NCBI GenBank assembly: GCA_913047695.1
Contig: CAJWUI010000006.1
Location: 1-64,000 of the forward strand
Direction: 5' to 3'
DNA: 64,000 nucleotides
Source of the DNA: an uncultured Bacteroidota bacterium
GTDB taxonomy: Bacteria; Bacteroidota; Bacteroidia; Flavobacteriales; Flavobacteriaceae
A program made the position numbers and the translations under genes. This document shows, piece by piece, positions 9,568 through 19,093 of the stretch. The number at the start of each line of letters is the position of its first letter. Within the stretch, counting starts at the first letter, position 1. The notes beneath the pieces were generated by a model that saw nothing but the letters and a program-made list of their open reading frames with translations, was not told the DNA's origin and did not search any database.

Positions 9568-11772
9568 TCAAATATTGATCCAATAAGTTATTTTCAAATT
9601 TATTGTCCTGAAATTGGGTATTAAACCGTTATCAAGATAATTTGAATTGTCAGTATATACCAAAAATAAATCTGATAGAGGAGCAAAACGCCACTGAAGC
9701 CTAGAATTAATGCCCAGTGTATTTGAAAAATTCGAAAACTGGATAAAACTGGCCCAAAAAATATTTTTAGTAAATGTGAAATCTAATTTTGGACTAACTA
9801 AAATTAAACCTACAGATTTTTGAGGTTCAGGCAGATTGATTTTATCATAGCTTAATTTTAGACTTGCTTGCAAAAGTTTATCTATCCTAAAATTGAAATT
9901 ATTGCTAATTGAAAACTTTTCACCACTGAAATATCCTCCAAAACTAATTTCAGATTTAAATCTAAATTTTGTTCTATTTGTTGAGGTATATCCAAATTCA
10001 AATTGAGAGGTATCATAAGCACCTTCGGCTATTGGAGAATCATCATTTATACCTGTTGGATCAAAAGTGTTTTCTAAATATATGTAAGTGTTAACGATTG
10101 CTAAATCAATTCTAGATCTGTTTTTAAAATTTACAGAAAGATTAGCATTCAATCTTCTATCAGTAACTAAGTTATTTTCTTCAGGTTTGTCAACATAATA
10201 TAACTCAGGACCTACTGCAATACTTTGAATTAATTCAGATTTCGGAAAAAAAAATCTATCATATTTTGTGTAATTTTTTTTAAACCCTTTTCTCCTTGAA
10301 AACCCTAGATCGCTTGTAAAATTTGGAGTTGTTCTTGTAAACACAGTCCTGAATCTATTTTTTATGTCATTGTAATTAAATCTGAAGCCAGTTGATAAAC
10401 CCTCATTTTCTTCTGAAGGCGAAAATGTATTATAAAAAAAGACCTTACCTCTAATTTTATCATTTTTTGAAATAAAATTATAATCAAAACCTAATAAACG
10501 ATTATAACGTTCTTGTTCTGATTCAAAGCTATCCTGACCTGTTTTTTCTCTATTAACGAATAAAAATTTTAAATTCGATTTATAGAAAACATTCTGTTGA
10601 AATGATAATACTGTATTGTTGTTAGATGGTATTAAATTCATCTCATCTTTCGCTGTTTGCATATTCAATAATCCAACTCTCAGACGTTTAGTGAGTTTTC
10701 CACTTAATCTTACACCAGCGTGAATTTTATTTTGAATTGTGTTTCCGTTTAGATCCTTAGTTACTCCAATTCGCCTTGTGAAAAATGGTCTATTCTCATA
10801 GAAATCTCCAAAGCCACTAAAAAGATCATTATTCTGAATAAAAAACTGTCTTTTTTCTGGCAGAGCAACAGCAAATCGTGTTAAGTTGATAATTTGGTCA
10901 TCAACTTCAATTTGGGAAAAATCAGGGTTGATTGTAAAATCTAAATTAAGACCTGTTCCAATAAATACTCTTCCATCTCCGCCATATTCAAGATTATTAA
11001 TTTTTTCATCGTTCTCAAAAATCTTTGATTTTAACAAATTAACATAAGGAATTATTGTTATCGGAGTTTTAGATTTACCCAAAGGTTTCTCAAAAACGAG
11101 TGGTTCAGTAAATGAAAGGTTTATAAATGATTGTTCTTGAGGTACCCTAAATAGAGTAGAAAATTCATTAGCAATAATTCTTCTTCTCGATACATTATAT
11201 CTCCAGGACTTACTATTATTTGCAAATCTTATTGAACTTAATGGTATTCTAATTTCAGCAGTATAAAAATTTTCACAAACCTGAGTTTCTAAATCAAATT
11301 TTGCATCCCAATCCCAATTTGAGTCTTCTCCAAGTGTTCTTCCACCATTGAATAAGATTTCATCTTTTTTTACACCAACAGAATTTCCTCCAAAAGCATA
11401 AGCATTTGTTAAATCATTGAAAGTGTCCAATGTAAAAAGAAAAAAATCGGAGAACCTGCCCATGTCTCTTCTCAGACTCGATATAATACTTTCATCTTTA
11501 CTCTCATAGCATTTAACAAATGCATAAATATTATTTGTATCATACAAAAATTTTATTTCCGTTTGTTTTAGAGCCTTAATAGTATCTGTCGGAAACCATT
11601 GCCAAAAGTTAGATCTTGATTCTGCTTTATCCCAGTCTGATTCATCATCAATACCATTGATTACAATTTTTTGATTTGTAAGTTTGACGTAAGTAGAATC
11701 AGTTAATTTTTGAGCAAATATTAAATCAAAACACGTGCTAAAAATCAAAAGAAAAAGATTTTTTTTTGACAT
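9568..11772 (-). CDS. DUF5916 / carbohydrate-binding family 9-like secreted protein (second copy)
   Basis: A 734-residue exported protein and paralogue of the one at 2244-4472. It has signal peptide MSKKNLFLLIFSTCFDLIFAQ, an N-terminal CBM9-like region (IVINGIDDESDWDKA, then NNIYAFVKCYES), and the DUF5916 body with LNLDFTINPDFSQIEVDDQIINLTR and LPEKRQFFIQN, matching VTLNPDFSQVEAD and PERRPYFNRG of the first copy. The C-terminal half alternates short hydrophobic strands, as in an outer-membrane barrel, and ends in an aromatic-rich strand (INLKITYWINI). Function unknown; likely an outer-membrane or surface protein. It converges on the DUF819 gene with a 31-nt gap and is followed upstream by a DinB gene 30 nt away. 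Confidence 0.82.
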   Translation of the reverse strand: MSKKNLFLLIFSTCFDLIFAQKLTDSTYVKLTNQKIVINGIDDESDWDKAESRSNFWQWFPTDTIKALKQTEIKFLYDTNNIYAFVKCYESKDESIISSLRRDMGRFSDFFLFTLDTFNDLTNAYAFGGNSVGVKKDEILFNGGRTLGEDSNWDWDAKFDLETQVCENFYTAEIRIPLSSIRFANNSKSWRYNVSRRRIIANEFSTLFRVPQEQSFINLSFTEPLVFEKPLGKSKTPITIIPYVNLLKSKIFENDEKINNLEYGGDGRVFIGTGLNLDFTINPDFSQIEVDDQIINLTRFAVALPEKRQFFIQNNDLFSGFGDFYENRPFFTRRIGVTKDLNGNTIQNKIHAGVRLSGKLTKRLRVGLLNMQTAKDEMNLIPSNNNTVLSFQQNVFYKSNLKFLFVNREKTGQDSFESEQERYNRLLGFDYNFISKNDKIRGKVFFYNTFSPSEENEGLSTGFRFNYNDIKNRFRTVFTRTTPNFTSDLGFSRRKGFKKNYTKYDRFFFPKSELIQSIAVGPELYYVDKPEENNLVTDRRLNANLSVNFKNRSRIDLAIVNTYIYLENTFDPTGINDDSPIAEGAYDTSQFEFGYTSTNRTKFRFKSEISFGGYFSGEKFSISNNFNFRIDKLLQASLKLSYDKINLPEPQKSVGLILVSPKLDFTFTKNIFWASFIQFSNFSNTLGINSRLQWRFAPLSDLFLVYTDNSNYLDNGLIPNFRTINLKITYWINI

Positions 11773-11802
11773 GTTTCTAATTTATCTTAAAGGATACTAA
11801 TT

Positions 11803-12345
11803 TTATTTTGAGTCATTAAAGTTTTTAATATTACGCTTTGCTTGTAAATGATGTCTGTCAATATGATATCGAAGAAATTCAAGCCTTTGATGAAAGTCTA
11901 ATTCTCCAGAAATAGGATGTGCGTGGGCAATAACGCGTAACATATCATCTGTTAGTTTATTTCCAAATTCAAAAAGAATTTTTTCAAGACTAATAAATGA
12001 AGTCATCCAAAATTTAAATGACCCCCTAATCCGCGGAGCAGCGATGTCAGGAACTTTTTCTTTTTCTTTCCATGTTAAATCAATTACCTTTTCTATTGAC
12101 AAATCTTTATTTTTTGAGTCATATTTAAGCTCTTTTTTACCCTCTAAAATTTCATTTAAAACTTTTGCCATAACTGCAATTCCCAAAAATTCTGCCCAAT
12201 AAAGGTGTTCTGTTATTTCAATTATATTCCAAGAATATTCATTTTTTTTGAACTCTATATTATCCTTTGAGAGTATTTGTACCGTATTTAAATAACTAGC
12301 TCGCGATTTTTCAACAGAATTTATGAGAGCTTTGACTTGTGACAT
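11803..12345 (-). CDS. DinB-family protein (metal-binding four-helix bundle)
   Basis: A 180-residue cytoplasmic protein of the DinB/YfiT-like superfamily. The three-histidine metal site is visible as ITEHLYWAE near residue 46 and the RYHIDRHHLQA motif near residues 158-168. Such proteins are thiol-dependent transferases or unknown metal enzymes; the exact reaction is not readable. It is transcribed toward the DUF5916 gene (30-nt gap) and may be cotranscribed with it. Start ATG at 12345, 141 nt from the divergent YfcC gene. Confidence 0.8.
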   Translation of the reverse strand: MSQVKALINSVEKSRASYLNTVQILSKDNIEFKKNEYSWNIIEITEHLYWAEFLGIAVMAKVLNEILEGKKELKYDSKNKDLSIEKVIDLTWKEKEKVPDIAAPRIRGSFKFWMTSFISLEKILFEFGNKLTDDMLRVIAHAHPISGELDFHQRLEFLRYHIDRHHLQAKRNIKNFNDSK

Positions 12346-12486
12346 TTAAGAATATTTATTGGTATTGTTATTTGATTAAATATAGAAAGAAAGTTTTGAT
12401 GTAATTTTATAAATGTAGTTTTAAAATATTAAGCAATATTCTAACAGATTTGAAAATTGATATAAAAACACACTGATCTTTAAAAA

Positions 12487-13890
12487 ATGACAAAAAAAAA
12501 TATTAGAGAAAAGTCTTTTTTTGAAAGAGTGCCACATGCAATAACAATAGTTTTTTGTATAATTCTTTTAGTTACAGCAATGACACACATACTTCCAGCT
12601 GGGACATATGAAAGGATAAATTTAGATGGAAGAAGTACTGTAGTTCCAGATTCATATAAAGTAATTGATTCAACCCCAATAGGAATTTTACAGATGTTTA
12701 AAGCTATACCTCTTGGATTTAAGTCTGCATCTGAAATAATTTTTATTGTACTTGCTGGAGGAATTATGTTCGGATTTGTGGAAAAATCTAAAGCGATAGA
12801 AAATGCCATTGGAACTCTGATAAAAAAAATGGGATTAAAGAGGAAATACTTGATTGTTGTTATTATGACATTTGCCTATGGCCTTTTAGGAGTTTCAGTT
12901 GGACTTGAAAATAACATCGCCCTAATACCTGTTGCTGCTGTTTTAAGTTTAGCTTTAGGTGGTGATTTAATTCTTGCTGCTGGTATATCAGTTGGCGCTA
13001 TGACAATTGGCTTTGGATTATCCCCAATAAATCCATATACTATTGGTACTGGTCACAAAATAGCAGAGCTTCCAATGTTTTCTGGAGCATTTTTAAGAAC
13101 TATTCTATGCTCTATCGGACTTGTTGTAATGGCATTATACAATGTCAGATATTTTAAAAAAATAATTTTAAATGATCAGGAAAGTTTAGCAATAGGTTTG
13201 AGTACAAAAAATTTAACTCTATCTAAACCTATTAAAGATTATTCATTAAGTATTACTAATTGGTCGATTATTGGAATTTTTGTTTTAGGCCTCGTTTTAA
13301 TCATATATGGTGTTTTTAATTTAGATTGGCATATAAATGAGTTATCCGCTATTTTTTTGATAATTGCTTTTTTGACTGGATTATTCTCTAAAATGGGAGG
13401 TAATTCAATGAGTAAAATTGTTCTTGAATCTGTCGCTGTAGCAGCTCCAGGTGCGTTTATGGTTGGTTTTGCAACAACTATAAAAGTTTTAATGGAAATG
13501 GGAAATATTGGAGATACAATTTCGTACCAACTTTCAATTATTTTGGAAGGTCTTCCTCTTTACCTCTCAGCTATCTGCATGTCTATCTCACAATCTTTTA
13601 TTAATTTTTTTATACCATCTGGAAGTGGGCAAGCACTTGCCACACTTCCAGTAATGATACCATTAGGGGAATCGCTTGGCCTTACAAGACAAATTACTAT
13701 TTTAGCTTTTCAAGTTGGAGACGGTCTAACCAACCTCATAAATCCAACGCTTGGTGGTTTAATTGCAATGCTTAGTATGAGTAGAGTACCTATCGACAGA
13801 TGGATAAGATTTATTTTTCCGGTTTTAATCGTACTAATTATAATTGCCTTTTTGGCATTAATAATTGCAGTAGCTATTGACTATAACTAA
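12487..13890 (+). CDS. YfcC-family carrier (basic amino acid / C4-dicarboxylate type)
   Basis: A 467-residue inner-membrane protein with about 12 hydrophobic segments, belonging to the YfcC (arginine/ornithine antiporter-like, DcuC-related) family. Recognisable elements are HILPAGTYER near residue 35, GLENNIALIPVAAVLSLALGG, FGLSPINPYTIGTGHKIAELP, and the C-terminal FFIPSGSGQALATLPVMIPLG and VGDGLTNLINPTLGG. The start ATG at 12487 follows a poly-A stretch. It ends 3 nt before an ArgE-like deacylase gene, so the two almost certainly share a transcript; that suggests uptake of an acylated amino acid or dipeptide, or exchange of its product. The substrate is inferred only. Confidence 0.87.
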   Translation: MTKKNIREKSFFERVPHAITIVFCIILLVTAMTHILPAGTYERINLDGRSTVVPDSYKVIDSTPIGILQMFKAIPLGFKSASEIIFIVLAGGIMFGFVEKSKAIENAIGTLIKKMGLKRKYLIVVIMTFAYGLLGVSVGLENNIALIPVAAVLSLALGGDLILAAGISVGAMTIGFGLSPINPYTIGTGHKIAELPMFSGAFLRTILCSIGLVVMALYNVRYFKKIILNDQESLAIGLSTKNLTLSKPIKDYSLSITNWSIIGIFVLGLVLIIYGVFNLDWHINELSAIFLIIAFLTGLFSKMGGNSMSKIVLESVAVAAPGAFMVGFATTIKVLMEMGNIGDTISYQLSIILEGLPLYLSAICMSISQSFINFFIPSGSGQALATLPVMIPLGESLGLTRQITILAFQVGDGLTNLINPTLGGLIAMLSMSRVPIDRWIRFIFPVLIVLIIIAFLALIIAVAIDYN

Positions 13891-13893
13891 TTT

Positions 13894-15048
13894 ATGATGA
13901 ATGTAGAAGAGATTTTAGCAAAACTGGTATCATTTCCAATTCTTGGTGGTCAAAGTAACATAACAATACTAAACTGGATAAAAGAATATCTAGAATCTTA
14001 TAAAGTAGAAGTGAATTTAGTACCAAATAAAAGCGAAAATAAAGCCTCACTACACTGCAGAATTGGACCATCAAAAGATGGAGGGGTTATTTTATCAGGA
14101 CATATGGATGTTGTTCCAGTAGAAGGGCAAAAATGGACTTCCGACCCATTTATTTTAACAGATAAAGGGGATGGAAAACTTTATGGAAGAGGTTCCTCAG
14201 ACATGAAAGGCTTTTTAGCTTGCTGTTTGGCTGCTTTACCAGAAATGGTAAACGCAGATTTAAAAAAGCCTATATATTTTGCATTAAGCTATGATGAAGA
14301 AGTAGGATGTCTTGCAGCCCCAGATCTCACAGAAGCATTAAATAATTTTTATAAAGAAAAACCAAAATTTGCAATAATCGGAGAACCTTCGATGATGGAG
14401 CCTATTATAGGTCAAAAAGCAATCTACATAATGGATACCTATGTGAATGGTTCTGCTGGTCATAGTAGCAGAATCAAACAGGAAGTAAGTGCTATTCATG
14501 AGGCTATGCGTCTGATTTTGTGGCTTGAAAATAAAATGAACTCTTTAATCGATGAAGGTCATACCGATAATAGATTTGATCCACCTCATTCTTCCATTCA
14601 TATAGGAGTCATAAATGGGGGTATAGCTCCAAATGTAATAGCTGATAAGGTTCATTTTTCTTGGGATTTAAGAACAATTCCAAAAGATGATATTTTTTCA
14701 ATTTTATCTGAATTTGAGGAATATTGCAAAGAAAGAGAAAACCAATTGCGTGGAATTTATCCTGGTTTTAAAATAAAAAATATTGAGAATCATCCAGTAG
14801 TTCCACATTTAGATACTTCAGAAAACGATGATATTTTATCACTTATTAAAAAAATTTCAGGAAATTCAAATTGGGATACAGTCTCCTTTGCTGCAGAAGC
14901 AGGTCATTTCGCTAATCAAGGGTTTAATACAGCAATTTGTGGGCCAGGAGATATTGCCCAAGCCCACAGAGGAGACGAATTTATATCCAAAGATCAACTA
15001 AATAAAGGAGTCGAAATGATTCAAAATTTAATTAAGGAATTTTCCTAA
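13894..15048 (+). CDS. argE: M20-family amidohydrolase, acetylornithine deacetylase (ArgE)-like
   Basis: A 384-residue zinc hydrolase of the M20 family, closest by motif to ArgE. The dinuclear zinc site is intact: SGHMDVVP (His, near residue 71), YGRGSSDMKGF (Asp), DEEVGC (Glu base and Glu ligand), GEPSMMEP, and AEAGHF near the C-terminus with final His in the QAHRGDEF stretch. A lid/dimerisation domain lies at about residues 185-300 (SAGHSSRIKQ). ArgE removes acetyl from N-acetylornithine in arginine synthesis. No other arg gene is nearby; instead it follows a YfcC carrier by 3 nt, so catabolic N-acyl amino acid hydrolysis is an alternative. Two adjacent ATGs (13894, 13897) are possible starts. 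Confidence 0.85.
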   Translation: MMNVEEILAKLVSFPILGGQSNITILNWIKEYLESYKVEVNLVPNKSENKASLHCRIGPSKDGGVILSGHMDVVPVEGQKWTSDPFILTDKGDGKLYGRGSSDMKGFLACCLAALPEMVNADLKKPIYFALSYDEEVGCLAAPDLTEALNNFYKEKPKFAIIGEPSMMEPIIGQKAIYIMDTYVNGSAGHSSRIKQEVSAIHEAMRLILWLENKMNSLIDEGHTDNRFDPPHSSIHIGVINGGIAPNVIADKVHFSWDLRTIPKDDIFSILSEFEEYCKERENQLRGIYPGFKIKNIENHPVVPHLDTSENDDILSLIKKISGNSNWDTVSFAAEAGHFANQGFNTAICGPGDIAQAHRGDEFISKDQLNKGVEMIQNLIKEFS

Positions 15049-15064
15049 ACCAATGCTAAAAAAT

Positions 15065-15586
15065 TTAATTAAAACTTATTTCTCCTTCTGAAATTTTTTT
15101 GTCAAGATTAAGAGTCTTCCTCATCCCATTTGCAATTATGAAAACAATATTAGTTTGAGAATCAAAACTTTCAGTCAAAAATTGATTCTTTATTTTAATT
15201 GAATCAATTTTAGGGATATTAGAAGCTTCAAGTTCACAAATAATTAAGTCCTCTTCAACTCGTTCGGTATTTTCAAATTTCTGCTCTATAAAGCTCATAT
15301 TAATTTCTATCTCATTAACTATTATTGAGAATTTTGAAAAAATATATTTTTCAATATGTTGTTTTGCATTTTCATTAGGTGATTTTTTTAATATCCCTAA
15401 ACTAAATCCGTTTTCATCAATAAATGTTTGTTCTAAATCATTAGCAAATAACTTTATCCTAATGGACAAATTTTGTTTTTCTGTACTATGCCTTATTGAA
15501 GTTACACTTACATAAAAGTCGTGCTTGATATCATGAGTTTTTAGAAAAAAAGAAGATAATAGCACTAAAGCTATCTTGGGAATCAT
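15065..15586 (-). CDS. DUF6702-family exported protein
   Basis: A 173-residue protein with a short N-terminal hydrophobic segment (MIPKIALVLLSSFFLKTHD). The stretch HDFYVSVTSIRHSTEKQNLSIRIKLFANDLEQTF has the pattern of the DUF6702 family (H-x-FYVSVT), a small periplasmic or outer-membrane-associated family common in Bacteroidota, often next to peptidase genes. Its function is unknown. It follows the M28 peptidase gene by 11 nt on the same strand, so the pair is likely one operon. It converges on the ArgE-like gene with a 16-nt gap and no clear terminator. Confidence 0.75.
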   Translation of the reverse strand: MIPKIALVLLSSFFLKTHDIKHDFYVSVTSIRHSTEKQNLSIRIKLFANDLEQTFIDENGFSLGILKKSPNENAKQHIEKYIFSKFSIIVNEIEINMSFIEQKFENTERVEEDLIICELEASNIPKIDSIKIKNQFLTESFDSQTNIVFIIANGMRKTLNLDKKISEGEISFN

Positions 15587-15597
15587 TATTTTAAAAT

Positions 15598-17001
15598 TTA
15601 TAAACCGTATTTATCAATTAAATAAATTAGGCTAGCAATAGATGCAGTTCCTAATTCAAGCTCACGAGGATGTACTGAATCAAATGAATCATTATCCGAA
15701 TGATGAATGTCAAACATACGCTGAGAATCTGGAATAAATCCGATTGTAGGAGTACCTAATAATCTATTTAATGGGTTGATATCTACACCTCCACCTCCTT
15801 TTTTAAAATAACTTATAGTGTTACGATCAAAATAAGGCAACCATGTTCTGAACTTTTTAATAGTAGATGCTTCAGCTGTGACTCCAAAGCCTCTTGGAGT
15901 AAAAGCACCTGCGTCACTTTCTAAAGCAATTAGATGATTCTCATTGTTTTTCTTTGCTAATTCAGCATATTTTAATCCACCGCGAGTTCCATTCTCTTCA
16001 TTCATAAACATAACAGCACGTATAGTTCTTTTAGGTTTAATTCCCAGTTTTTGGAAAAGGCGAAGAACTTGAATAGATTGCATACAACCTGCACCATCAT
16101 CATGAGCCCCTTGACCGACATCCCAAGAGTCAAGATGCCCTCCTATGGTAATGATTTCATTAGGAAACTCATTTCCAATTAGTTCACCAACCACGTTTTG
16201 AGAGGGAGCGTCTTGCAGAGTTTCACAATTCATTTTAATAAATAACTTAACATTTGGATTGTTTTTTAAAGCTTGTGTTAAAAGATCAGCTGATATAACG
16301 CCTAATGCAGCAGCAGGTATTTTCTTTATTCCTTCAACATACCTAGTAACCCCAGTATGAGGCACATCATCAAATGCTGTACCAATAGACCTAATCACAA
16401 CGGCAACAGCTCCATATTTTGCTGCCTCTGCAGGTCCAGCAGTCCTTTGATCTACCGCACCACCGTATGCAGATCCAGTGGAAATTAAGCGTTGATCAGT
16501 TGGTCTATTAAAAAAAACAATTTTACCTTTTATTTTATCTTTTCCTAGGATCTCTAAATCTTCAACCCCCTTTACTTCAATAACTTTTGCAGAAACACCT
16601 TTTTTAGGAGTTGAAACAGACATACCAAGAGCAAGAACTCTTAGTTCATCATTTTGCCCAATAATTCTGGCTTCCTCTTTATCTCCTCGTTTCCAATTGG
16701 GGACAAAAAGATCTTGTTTATATGTTTTATCAAAACCATAACTATTCATAATCATTTCTGTCCACTCTACAGCTTTTGAAGCTCCAGCTGACCCACTTAA
16801 TCGATGCCCAATATTGTTGCAAAGATGATCTAATAATTTATAAGTATCTCGACTTGTGAGGGACTCGTCATAAATCTGTTTTATGACTGTAGCATCTTCC
16901 TTGTTTAATTCTTTTGTCTGCGCATTTATAGAAATTAAGCTAAAAATAAATAAACAAGTAAAAAATAGTTTTTTTGAAAAGTAAAATTTTGTTTTTTTCA
17001 T
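15598..17001 (-). CDS. Secreted M28-family zinc aminopeptidase with PA-domain insert
   Basis: A 467-residue exported peptidase. Signal peptide: MKKTKFYFSKKLFFTCLFIFSLISINAQ. Residues of about 110-260 look like a PA (protease-associated) insert. The M28 zinc site is complete: GGHLDSWDVG (His/Asp, about residue 290), AHDDGAG (bridging Asp), MNEENGTRGG (Glu base and ligand), ESDAGAF (Asp ligand) and IHHSDNDSFD (His ligand) near residue 440. The family removes N-terminal residues from peptides or cleaves dipeptides outside the inner membrane. With the adjacent DUF6702 gene it forms a probable two-gene operon and fits a peptide-scavenging role for this region. Confidence 0.88.
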   Translation of the reverse strand: MKKTKFYFSKKLFFTCLFIFSLISINAQTKELNKEDATVIKQIYDESLTSRDTYKLLDHLCNNIGHRLSGSAGASKAVEWTEMIMNSYGFDKTYKQDLFVPNWKRGDKEEARIIGQNDELRVLALGMSVSTPKKGVSAKVIEVKGVEDLEILGKDKIKGKIVFFNRPTDQRLISTGSAYGGAVDQRTAGPAEAAKYGAVAVVIRSIGTAFDDVPHTGVTRYVEGIKKIPAAALGVISADLLTQALKNNPNVKLFIKMNCETLQDAPSQNVVGELIGNEFPNEIITIGGHLDSWDVGQGAHDDGAGCMQSIQVLRLFQKLGIKPKRTIRAVMFMNEENGTRGGLKYAELAKKNNENHLIALESDAGAFTPRGFGVTAEASTIKKFRTWLPYFDRNTISYFKKGGGGVDINPLNRLLGTPTIGFIPDSQRMFDIHHSDNDSFDSVHPRELELGTASIASLIYLIDKYGL

Positions 17002-17146
17002 GATTGGGTCAAGTTGATTTTTTTTATGTAGATAGATTAAGCTAAATTAAAATTTAAACTAAATTATTTGTAAGAAAACATTCAAGATATTTTATCAAGA
17101 AAAAAATAACAACGGAGAATTCTAATTTATTTATTGAAACTTTTAT

Positions 17147-18130
17147 TTATAGATATTTTTCAATTAGCCTTTTTGTGGCAAGAATTCCATCGTAATTATC
17201 AAGATAACCTGAAAAAGCACCTTCATATTCAATAGAAATAAATCCTTTGAAATTATAAGACTTTATTAAACTTATCATTCTCCCAAAATCAGTATTTAAC
17301 TCTTCTCCATTTTTGTCAAAATTAATAGATTTTGCACTTATCCCTTTAGCAAATGGTAACATTTGCTCAACACCTTTATACTTGTCGTATTGATTTATGC
17401 ATTTTCCATTGTAGTCAAAGACATTTTGACTTAATGGGTATCTTTCGATACAAAAGTTAGATGTTCCAAAATCAGGTAAAGTTCCAAGATATGGGTGGTT
17501 TATACTTTTGATTAAATTAACAAGCCAACTTCCATCAGCGGATAATCCTCCATGATTTTCGATAAGTATTGAAATATTTATACTTGAGGAATACTCTAAT
17601 AGTTTATTTAAGCCTTCTTGACTTATTTTTTTTACCTCTCCTCCATTCATACTTTTAGACCACAAACCGACCCGAATAGAGTCGCATCCAATATTTTTTG
17701 CAATATCAATCCATTCTTTGTATTCTTCGATAGCCTGATCTCTAATTTTTTTATCAGAATCACAAATATTTTTAGTTTTCTTTGTTTGTAAATCATATAG
17801 ATCAACAAGCATAATTGTATTTTTAAGGCCAAAATCATTGGTTTTATTAATTATCTCCTTAATAAAATTAGGGTCTTTTCTTTTTTCGATTAATGGAACG
17901 TTCCAATATTCAGCCGCTCCGATATTAAAATCCTCTCTAACCATCTTAGGAAAATCTAAGATCGACATTTTGCCACTAAATATTTTATTAGCCAACGATA
18001 CACATTGCAATGCAATTTTAATATCACTATCGGGAAACAAGGATTTGAAAAATAAATCTTCTCCAAGTAGTGGTAAAAGTAATGGTGTAGCTAAAGCTTT
18101 CCTAATAAATTTACGTCTGCTATTCATCAT
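17147..18130 (-). CDS. Tat-exported TIM-barrel protein, sugar phosphate isomerase/epimerase-like
   Basis: A 327-residue protein. The N-terminus MMNSRRKFIRKALATPLLLPLLG carries a twin-arginine export signal (RRKFIRK followed by a hydrophobic stretch), so it is probably folded before export to the periplasm. The body matches AP-endonuclease-2-like TIM barrels: IRVGLWS, ILIENHGGLSAD (metal-binding Glu/His), GTLPDFGTSNF (metal-binding Asp) and FISIEYEGAF (Glu). Such proteins isomerise or epimerise sugars and inositols, but many secreted members have no known substrate. It stands alone between the M28 gene and a divergent small secreted gene. Two adjacent ATGs (18130, 18127) could start it. Confidence 0.82.
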   Translation of the reverse strand: MMNSRRKFIRKALATPLLLPLLGEDLFFKSLFPDSDIKIALQCVSLANKIFSGKMSILDFPKMVREDFNIGAAEYWNVPLIEKRKDPNFIKEIINKTNDFGLKNTIMLVDLYDLQTKKTKNICDSDKKIRDQAIEEYKEWIDIAKNIGCDSIRVGLWSKSMNGGEVKKISQEGLNKLLEYSSSINISILIENHGGLSADGSWLVNLIKSINHPYLGTLPDFGTSNFCIERYPLSQNVFDYNGKCINQYDKYKGVEQMLPFAKGISAKSINFDKNGEELNTDFGRMISLIKSYNFKGFISIEYEGAFSGYLDNYDGILATKRLIEKYL

Positions 18131-18321
18131 ATTTGTTTACTGATTTTAGTTAATCAAGTTATAAATATTTTTTGTTCATAATTTGAGAATGATTAAATGG
18201 TAACTTGCAGGAATAATAAAATAATGGAATTCGGCTCATACCAAATACTTTTTTTTAATTTTTACAAAGTCGTGAGTTAGAGTTTTTTATATTAGTGTAT
18301 GTAATTATAAATCAATTTAAA

Positions 18322-19032
18322 ATGAAAAAATTCTTATTACTTTTTTTAATACTAACATTATCCTTTTCAAATGCACAAGATAAAGGGTATTGGGTATGCT
18401 TTAATGTTAACGTCGATCCTGAAGGACAGGAGGCGTTTGTTGACGCCTTGGATGGTGTTTTTGAATCTGAAATTGGTTCTCAGTTTCCATTCACAGTGAC
18501 ACTAAATGAAATAATGTTTACTAGCCGTGATAATAAAATGACTCATCAACTTTGCTTTTTGGCGCCAAATGCTGAGGTTATGGATGTTTGGGGTAGTGGT
18601 CCGCCACCCAATGCTGAGGGAAAACTAATTCAAATGCTTTTTGAGCAATATGTAGAATTTGAAGACTCTATTTTAGGTTCTCCACTTATTTTTGACCCTT
18701 CTATTGCACTAAATATGGATTATTTTACTGTTTGGCAGCTTGCTGTACAAGATCCAGCAACTGTAGCATCAGCATTTGTGCAACTTGATAAGAATACTAA
18801 AAAAATGAGAACAGGAGTTTTTGGTCTTCATGAAGCTATAGCTGGGATGAGAGGTGGAGTAACACATTATTTTGTGGCTAGAGCTCCAAAAATGTCTGAG
18901 TTTTTAAATTCAAGAGAAAAAATTGTCAATTCAAAGGCTTTTGCAAATTATATATCTAAAACTAGACCTGTATCTGATATAGTTGGAAATTTTAGTGGCA
19001 AAATAATTAAAAGATATAATATGCCTCAGTAA
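18322..19032 (+). CDS. Small secreted protein of an unrecognised family (paralogue B)
   Basis: A 236-residue exported protein with signal peptide MKKFLLLFLILTLSFSNAQ. The open frame reaches back to GTG at 18295, but ATG at 18322 gives a normal signal peptide. It parallels the protein at 4541-5233: similar start, THQLCFLAP against THSVQFCFPD, LLFE/MLFEQ, SIALNMDYFTVWQLAVQDPATVASAF against SLNMPIWYN...MIYQMDVSNPGAYLKEF, THYFVARAPKMSEFLNSREKIVNSKAFANY against FSHFVWIGAPDIKSSLSSMKKMLSDPGFSEF. Two repeated alpha/beta halves are suggested. Function unknown. It has its own intrinsic terminator and no plus-strand partner, so it is probably monocistronic. Confidence 0.75.
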   Translation: MKKFLLLFLILTLSFSNAQDKGYWVCFNVNVDPEGQEAFVDALDGVFESEIGSQFPFTVTLNEIMFTSRDNKMTHQLCFLAPNAEVMDVWGSGPPPNAEGKLIQMLFEQYVEFEDSILGSPLIFDPSIALNMDYFTVWQLAVQDPATVASAFVQLDKNTKKMRTGVFGLHEAIAGMRGGVTHYFVARAPKMSEFLNSREKIVNSKAFANYISKTRPVSDIVGNFSGKIIKRYNMPQ

Positions 19033-19060
19033 ATGTTTCTGAGAATTAAAACATTTAAAT

Positions 19061-19093
19061 GCCTCCTTAGTAAATTCCAGGGAGGCTTTTTTT
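19061..19093 (+). terminator. Intrinsic terminator of the small secreted gene
   Basis: GCCTCC (19061-19066) pairs with GGAGGC (19081-19086) across a 14-nt loop and is followed at once by seven Ts. It lies 29 nt after the stop codon at 19032. Confidence 0.72.
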
